Positions 58,894-64,000 of a stretch of 64,000 bases of DNA are shown piece by piece (position 1 is the stretch's first letter; each line of letters opens with the position of its first letter). The translations under genes and the position numbers were made by a program. The stretch is from Zychaea mexicana (lineage: Eukaryota > Mucoromycota > Mucoromycetes > Mucorales > Lichtheimiaceae). The stretch covers positions 62,001 to 126,000 of the forward strand of contig NW_026516673.1 of assembly GCF_025766255.1 (NCBI RefSeq). Direction: 5' to 3'. Under the pieces are notes generated by a model. It was not told the DNA's origin, ran no database searches, and worked only from the letters and a program-made list of their open reading frames with translations.

Positions 58894-59796
58894 TTATCCA
58901 TTATTTCGACAATGGTGGAGGCGCACCCTTCCTTCATAGCGACACACTGTCACCACTGTTCTGTTGCCCATGCTCAACGTCAGATTCGCTGTTGTTGTTG
59001 ATTGATTGTTCGGTCGAGTCATTGTAACAAAACGGGGCATCTTCCTAGTATCGAGATCAAGGCTGATATTGGCCGCTGCTTGCAAATGCTCGATCCAAGA
59101 GACCATATCCGTAGTATTCATCAACCGCATCAAAAACTGATCGCCCGTAGTAGCAGCTCTGAGACGAAGCACGCTTGGCTTCTTATGAAACTCGGGGGCC
59201 AGCCCCGCTTCTACGCGTTGCATTGAGAGGGTATATACTGGTTTCGTTTCATCCTTGTTCTTATACATGTATAATGCCGTGCCCCATAATCGTATATAAA
59301 ACTTTCTATATATACGAATACGTTGCATCAAAAGTTTAGTCCGCGTGTCGTCAGCATAAAATGCACTCTCATGCAGCAGCAAGTATTCTCAAGTAGGGAG
59401 AAAACTGAAAGTAGTACAGTAGCTATGATATATCACTACTATTACTAATATTACTTGCCTCCATCGAATTCGACTGGATGACGGCGGTTGACTACCAGTT
59501 TCTTGCTTTATTTTCACATAGCCCATTTTATAAACTGTACACGTGTATGGCGGTAGTTCATCGACAAGAGTACTATGCCCTCCTTCGTCTTCCGCTTGCT
59601 GTAATCGTAATCGGTTCTTGCTGCTGTGGCTGTGGCTGTGGCTGTGGCTGTTGTGGTTTTTGCTGCGGGATGGATCCTCAAATGCGGAAGAATAACGATC
59701 ATGATCGTTATAGTGATATGCCGGAAGTTTGCGTTTGATCATATCCGTATGCGATGAAATGAGCGGCAATCCATTTTTCTTTGAAAAGCCAACCAT
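58894..59796 (-). CDS. PH-domain protein, two exons joined by a GC-AG intron
   Basis: Exons 59459..59796 and 58894..59305 on the minus strand give 249 residues. The first 80 residues are low-complexity with an alternating Ser/His run (HSHSHSHS) and a LPPYTCTVYK motif. A pleckstrin-homology-like domain follows: GYVKIKQET, RIRWRKFYIRLWGTALYMYK, VYTLSMQRVEAGLA, VLRLRAATTGDQFLMRLMN, and the closing helix MVSWIEHLQAAANIS. It would bind phosphoinositides or act as an adaptor at membranes. The intron 59306..59458 has a GCAAGT donor preceded by AG. Using it gives WRKFYIRLWG, the expected PH strand; the nearby GT (CAA|GTAATA) does not continue in that frame. The C-terminal 40 residues are less certain. 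Confidence 0.8.
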
Positions 59797-60563
59797 GCAA
59801 TAAAGTGAAAAGTGGAAAGAAAGACAAAAAGATAAAATAGGGATTCAGTTCGTCGTGGCAAAGCCAAAGCATTGGAAACCACTGGGGGGGGGGGCATTTG
59901 AAGAGTTCCTTACTTTGACAGGGGACTCACTCGCTTATGAACATATGATAATTTTGCCACCCCGTCTCCCTTGTCATAACGATTTGGTAATGTCAATGCA
60001 ACAATGGCCAATATAGACCCTTGCTTTGTTGAGTGCGAGATCTCCAAATATGGCCTTTTTCTCAATAGGAACTGCGCGTGTACATAAACATGTTGTATTC
60101 TTTTAAATACCCAAAGCTGCCTTTTGCAGCATTGGCCCATGTTGCAACCGTTGCTATGATACAAGTGTTTGACGGGAATTCATGTTCCAAACTCTCGGAC
60201 CCGACCTTCGCGAACGGTGAAGAATAAAACCAGAGTTTATATATGAACAAGCGAAAGAGGTTAAACGAACCAAAGATCGTGCTGGCTGATAGACACACTG
60301 TATCAGTCACGCACATTGGGATTTGCGGGAACGACAAAAAAAGAGCGACGCAAAAAAAAAGCGTGCTGGATCAATACCCCCTGCTTCTTGTTCCGCTTCT
60401 TTTTTACTTTCTCTTGCTCGCTCCTGGAACCTCGGGTCCTTATTCTCATTCATTCGCTTCCGCGCCTTTGATTTCTCTTGATTTCCTTCCTGGGAACGTC
60501 CTGCCAAAACTTTCCTGACAAAGAAGGTATACATTATTGAGAAAGAACGAGTAGCTTTTGCAA
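59797..60563. promoter_or_regulatory. Divergent intergenic region between PH-domain and phosphatidylserine synthase genes
   Basis: 767 bp between two divergent starts, with a G9 run at 59885-59894 and an A9 run near 60351-60359. Probably holds both promoters. Confidence 0.5.
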
Positions 60564-62567
60564 ATGGGCAACAACAAGGAATATGTGGATCAGCATCGCG
60601 CTGCCACCGACTTGGTAGACCATGAATCAGTTACTTCTAGCACAAGCAATCAAAGCCTCTGTGAGTAGCTTTTTGTCTCTTTTTTTTTATATAGCATAAG
60701 GAATACTGCTAAACCAGGAAGCAGTAGTTCCTTGATATAGTGGAAACCGGAAAAGAGAAAGGGAGGGTTTCCAAGGGAGCCGACAAATGTCAACTGATAC
60801 ATTCACGTGTGTGGCTTTCCTTTGCCTTTTTTTTCTACTATTTGTATAAGTTCATCCACATACCCTGACGGCTCTGGCACTTTTGTTGGGATGGTTATTT
60901 TATGCTGCAGTCCGCACCAACTATGAAGACACTGAAACAAGCGTCAAACTGGGCATTTCGGCTGCTATGGGCTGTTTCGTCTTTATTGGCATGCTCCAGT
61001 TCCGGGATGGTCCCTTTATTCGACCCAGTGTGCCGTTCTGGCGTGCCGTATTAAGTCTAAGTGTCCTGTACCAAATGGTCCTTGTCTTTTTACTGTTCCT
61101 GGTAAGATCACACAGAAATAACAAAGTCTTTTTCTTTTGACACGTCGTAAAATCCGACTCGTTTTTGTGTTACTCACATCCCACGTAATATTCTAAATGC
61201 TGTGCTACAACGGAACAATTTAGAACAAGGATGAAGCCCGTCGATTCATGGTTTATTTTGATACCGGGTTGGGTGAACAATTGCCAGAACGATCGTATGC
61301 AGATCAGTGTGATTTGAGTATGGAAACATTCAAGGTTGGTTCTATATGGTCAATATGAGCAAGAGGAAAATGGTGGACAATGGAAGAGATATTGATTCTA
61401 TCTCATATTTTAGAACCAAGTGGATATTTTCGTATTAGCCCACGTTGTTGGTTGGTACGGAAAGGCTATTATCTTGCGCGACTATTGGCTGTGCTGGATC
61501 TTGTCTGTCACATTTGAATTGTGTGAATATTCATTAGAACACCAACTCAACAACTTTGCCGAATGTTGGTGGGATCATGTAAGTAGTAATCTGTGCGTTT
61601 CATCTTGCAATATTGTTGGATTATTCCTTAAGCTTGGCTAACCGGGGTGTATGCTGGGCTGGGTTTTTTTTTTCATTTCACAGTGGATCTTGGATGTACT
61701 CGTATGTAACTGGGGTGGTATCTACCTTGGAGTCAAGACCTGCCAGTACTTTGAGATGAAGGTAAATATACGATTTAAAATAGCACTAAATCCATGCATA
61801 AATCATGTACTGAAACCTCTTGCGGTAAACTATACAGCAATACACGTGGGTTGGTTTCCGTCAAATCAAATCATTACGAGGCAAAGCAAAACGCGCAGTC
61901 CAGCAATTCACGCCTCACGATTGGACACGGTTTGAATGGAAAGCTACCAGTAGCCCTAAAAACTACTTTGGTGTTGTTGGCCTAATGATCGTTGTAAGTA
62001 TATTATATGTAGTGAACGCGTTTATTTCAGCTCTCAATGATTTTTGTACTTTGACACATTATTCGTTATGCTAAACTCGCGTACTCTATAGGCATTACAA
62101 TGCGAGCTCAACTGCTTTTATCTGAAATATTTATTGTGGGTTCCCCCAGAGCATCCAATTAATACCTACCGCCTCATACTCATGTTCTTGTTCTCGTTGC
62201 CCGCAGCACGAGACGTTTATCAATATCTAATGGCTAGGTAAAGTTGACGCGGCGCTTTGAACTTATCGTTACCAAAATGGGTAATTTTACCTGTCTCTGT
62301 TCCTCACTCTCACATTGCGCTTTTTTTTTTAGTGGTGACACCAAGCTGGGTGCACATGCTTGGCTAATGATATGCAACATCATGACTGAGACCATCATTT
62401 GCTTGAAGTTCTCGGAAAACGAGTTCCCTGTTCCAGCACCTATGGTCGTCAAAGTCGCATGGTCTGCAGTAGCCTTCATTGTTCTCTTTGCATTCCCATT
62501 ATGGCGATTCATTATTTATCAACCTCCACCACCTATCCAGCTGTCCTATGATGATAAAGACGAATAA
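60564..62567 (+). CDS. Phosphatidylserine synthase, base-exchange (PTDSS) type, eight exons
   Basis: Exons 60564..60660, 60851..61101, 61224..61334, 61414..61578, 61684..61761, 61838..61993, 62092..62237 and 62333..62567 join in frame to 412 residues; introns are 76-190 nt, GT-AG. It is a polytopic ER enzyme swapping the head group of phosphatidylethanolamine or -choline for serine. Family marks: FHPHTLTALALLLGWLFYAA, MLQFRDGPFIRP, NKDEARRFMVYFDTGLGEQL, FELCEYSLEHQLNNFAECWW, WGGIYLGVKTCQYFEMK and NTYRLILMFLFSLPAARDVY. Several hydrophobic helices agree with the known topology. This animal-type route differs from the CDP-diacylglycerol-dependent Cho1 of ascomycetes, so its presence suits an early-diverging fungus. 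Confidence 0.93.
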
Positions 62568-63248
62568 GCATCTTAATTTCTACTAGCTAATGCAACTATA
62601 CTTCACATAACCATAGCTATATGTTTACATACTTGTCATTTAACTCCTTTCTCTCTATATGTATCCAGTATCCATCCCTCCCTCTTCGATAATCATAGAT
62701 CTTATTCTACATCCCATCTAGCAGACCTCTTTATCCCCCGTTTCTTTTTATCATTATCATCATATTTATCTGTCTTCTCCATCCGAAGGCATTCCCCCAA
62801 CTGCACACGTGCACCCCATCTTCCTCCTGACAGAGATAACTTTAGCGTCGTTATAATATCACTCGAATTGGTCGCTTCGAACCATCATCTGTCTCTCTAT
62901 CTCTTACCGTCCCTTTGCCTCCGCGGATGCAGACCATGTAAAAGAGACCGTGTACTTGCGCTATAAAAGCTTACTGTTCGGAGGATCTGCGTACCTGGTT
63001 TTGTTCATTTACACATATATATTTCTATCCATTTATCCAAAAACTTTTTTTCCTTTTTCTTCCTGAACCCGGACATTCTATTGTATTGCTCAAGGATGGA
63101 ATCGTCCACTTGCCTTTTTGTAAGTGATATCATCAATTTTTACGGTTTGTGTTCCTGGACTATTTATCGATTAATTACTTGAACTAGCAGCATCCAGGGG
63201 CAAATGGAGATTTTACCCCATGTTTTCGAGAAATGTTAGTATATACAG
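62568..63248 (+). promoter_or_regulatory. Spacer with a TATA-like box before the ABC transporter fragment
   Basis: CTATAAAA at 62961-62968 is followed at about +130 by an ATG (63095) opening MESSTCLF up to a GTAAGT donor (63119). A degenerate piece reading EILPHVFEK at about 63211-63237 resembles the end of an ABC NBD1 (LPHVD before YVVALKDG). This may be a functional promoter or chance AT-rich DNA. Confidence 0.35.
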
Positions 63249-64000
63249 TATGTGGTAGCGCTCAAGGATGGCAAGGTTGCAGCTGCAGGCAAGCCACAGG
63301 ATGTTGCTGCAACAGGTGTGCTTGGTGATGAAGTTATTCTCTCCTCTAGCAATGATGAGGATACGTTGACCACGACAACGATGCGAACCGATACGACTGC
63401 AGCTACTGCTTACACAAGATCATCGGGCAAAAAGAGAAGAAACACAGGTTTGAAGGGCAAAAATAACACCACACTTGGTACGGGAAATGGTGGAAAACTG
63501 ATCAAGGAAGAAACCAGAACTGAAGGCGGCGTCTCATGCCAAGGTGCATGCGGTTTATTTCTACGCCTTCGGTGGTTTTCTCTTCTGGATTGGAGTATTG
63601 TATCACCATGACGCAAGATCATTGACTCAAGATATGACAACAGCTTCTTCGCCTCCTTCTGATGAACCTAACAACAGTGTTGATGGTTTGATGGCCTCAT
63701 CACTTGTAAATGTTTTCCAACAAGGCGAGTACAACGGCATCACTCTCACCTATGGCTGCGCACTGGTCGTTCGCCTCAAGGTTCTTTTCTCAGGATAGTA
63801 GCGATGCTGGTACTGCGAACGTGCTCTATTATCTTAGTATATACTTTAGGATTGGTATATTCGGCGTGGTCATGACTACGCTACGATCTTTTATTCTTTT
63901 CACCGGATCTCTTCGCGCTTCGCGCCATATTCAAGCGCAGCTCCTCGACGCTATCCTCCGTGCCAAGGTCCGGTTCTTTGATACAGCACCTATGAGTCGT
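63249..64000 (+). pseudogene. ABCC-type ABC transporter, 5'-truncated and frame-disrupted, cut by the right edge
   Basis: After an AG at 63248 the frame reads YVVALKDGKVAAAGKPQDVA, the last strand of an ABC nucleotide-binding domain 1, then an acidic/Thr-rich linker and KLIKEETRTEGGVS, the ABCC inter-domain signature. The next conserved part, AKVHAVYFYAFGGFLFWIGV, is in a different frame (shift near 63535). A third stretch, VLYYLSIYFRIGIFGVVMTT then GSLRASRHIQAQLLDAILRA and FFDTAPMSR, is in yet another frame and runs off the window. Upstream there is no TMD1, and no Walker A, signature or Walker B of NBD1. Either it is a decaying fragment or indel errors are present. Confidence 0.7.

Overview
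This window looks like nuclear DNA of an early-diverging filamentous fungus, most likely Mucoromycota (Mucorales-like). The evidence is AT-rich DNA, compact genes split by many 60-230 nt introns, a fungal GPI-anchored chitin deacetylase, an Ssd1/Sts5-type pseudo-RNase, a PHO80-like cyclin, and long low-complexity Gln/His/Asn runs. Exon models were built by hand from splice sites and reading-frame continuity. Nearly every complete model closes in frame. I saw no rRNA, tRNA or CRISPR.

Left part (1-19 kb): the 5' end of a lipase-like gene; an F-box/leucine-rich gene (3.0-4.8 kb, -); a frameshifted gene relic (5.6-6.26 kb, -); a six-exon gene joining an acidic, SUMO-interaction-motif-rich N-terminus to a 2H phosphoesterase fold (6.5-8.8 kb, +); a decayed Pogo/Tigger-like DNA transposon with a Tc1-like relic (9.7-12.4 kb); a nine-exon cytochrome P450 (12.6-15.1 kb, +); a small-molecule O-methyltransferase (15.6-16.7 kb, -); and a small His-rich membrane or secreted protein (18.6-18.9 kb, -).

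Middle (19-40 kb): SSD1 (19.3-23.7 kb, -); an apparently intact non-LTR retrotransposon (24.6-30.3 kb, -) with a 13-bp target-site duplication, sitting between SSD1 and the tRNA adenosine deaminase gene TAD1/ADAT1 (30.6-33.4 kb, -, 11 exons); a PHO80-type cyclin (33.7-34.9 kb, +) divergent from TAD1; and chitin deacetylase (37.3-39.5 kb, -).

Right part (40-64 kb): about 5 kb without recognisable genes. Then a lineage-specific block follows (44.7-54.2 kb). Its core is a gene made of tandem two-exon modules: a C-X4-C-X12/13-H-X4-H finger exon followed by a short acidic linker exon, every boundary in phase 1. It is followed by a 161-residue orphan gene and several diverged exons encoding single transmembrane segments. 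After that come housekeeping genes: an SDR oxidoreductase (54.4-55.5 kb, -), CCT4 (56.1-58.6 kb, -), a PH-domain protein (58.9-59.8 kb, -), phosphatidylserine synthase (60.6-62.6 kb, +), and a 5'-truncated, frame-disrupted ABCC transporter running off the right edge.

The best candidate for something undescribed is the 44.7-54.2 kb block. Secondary points are the SIM/2H fusion, two GC-AG introns supported by conserved-domain continuity, and the retrotransposon that begins exactly at its ORF1 ATG inside the SSD1 upstream region.
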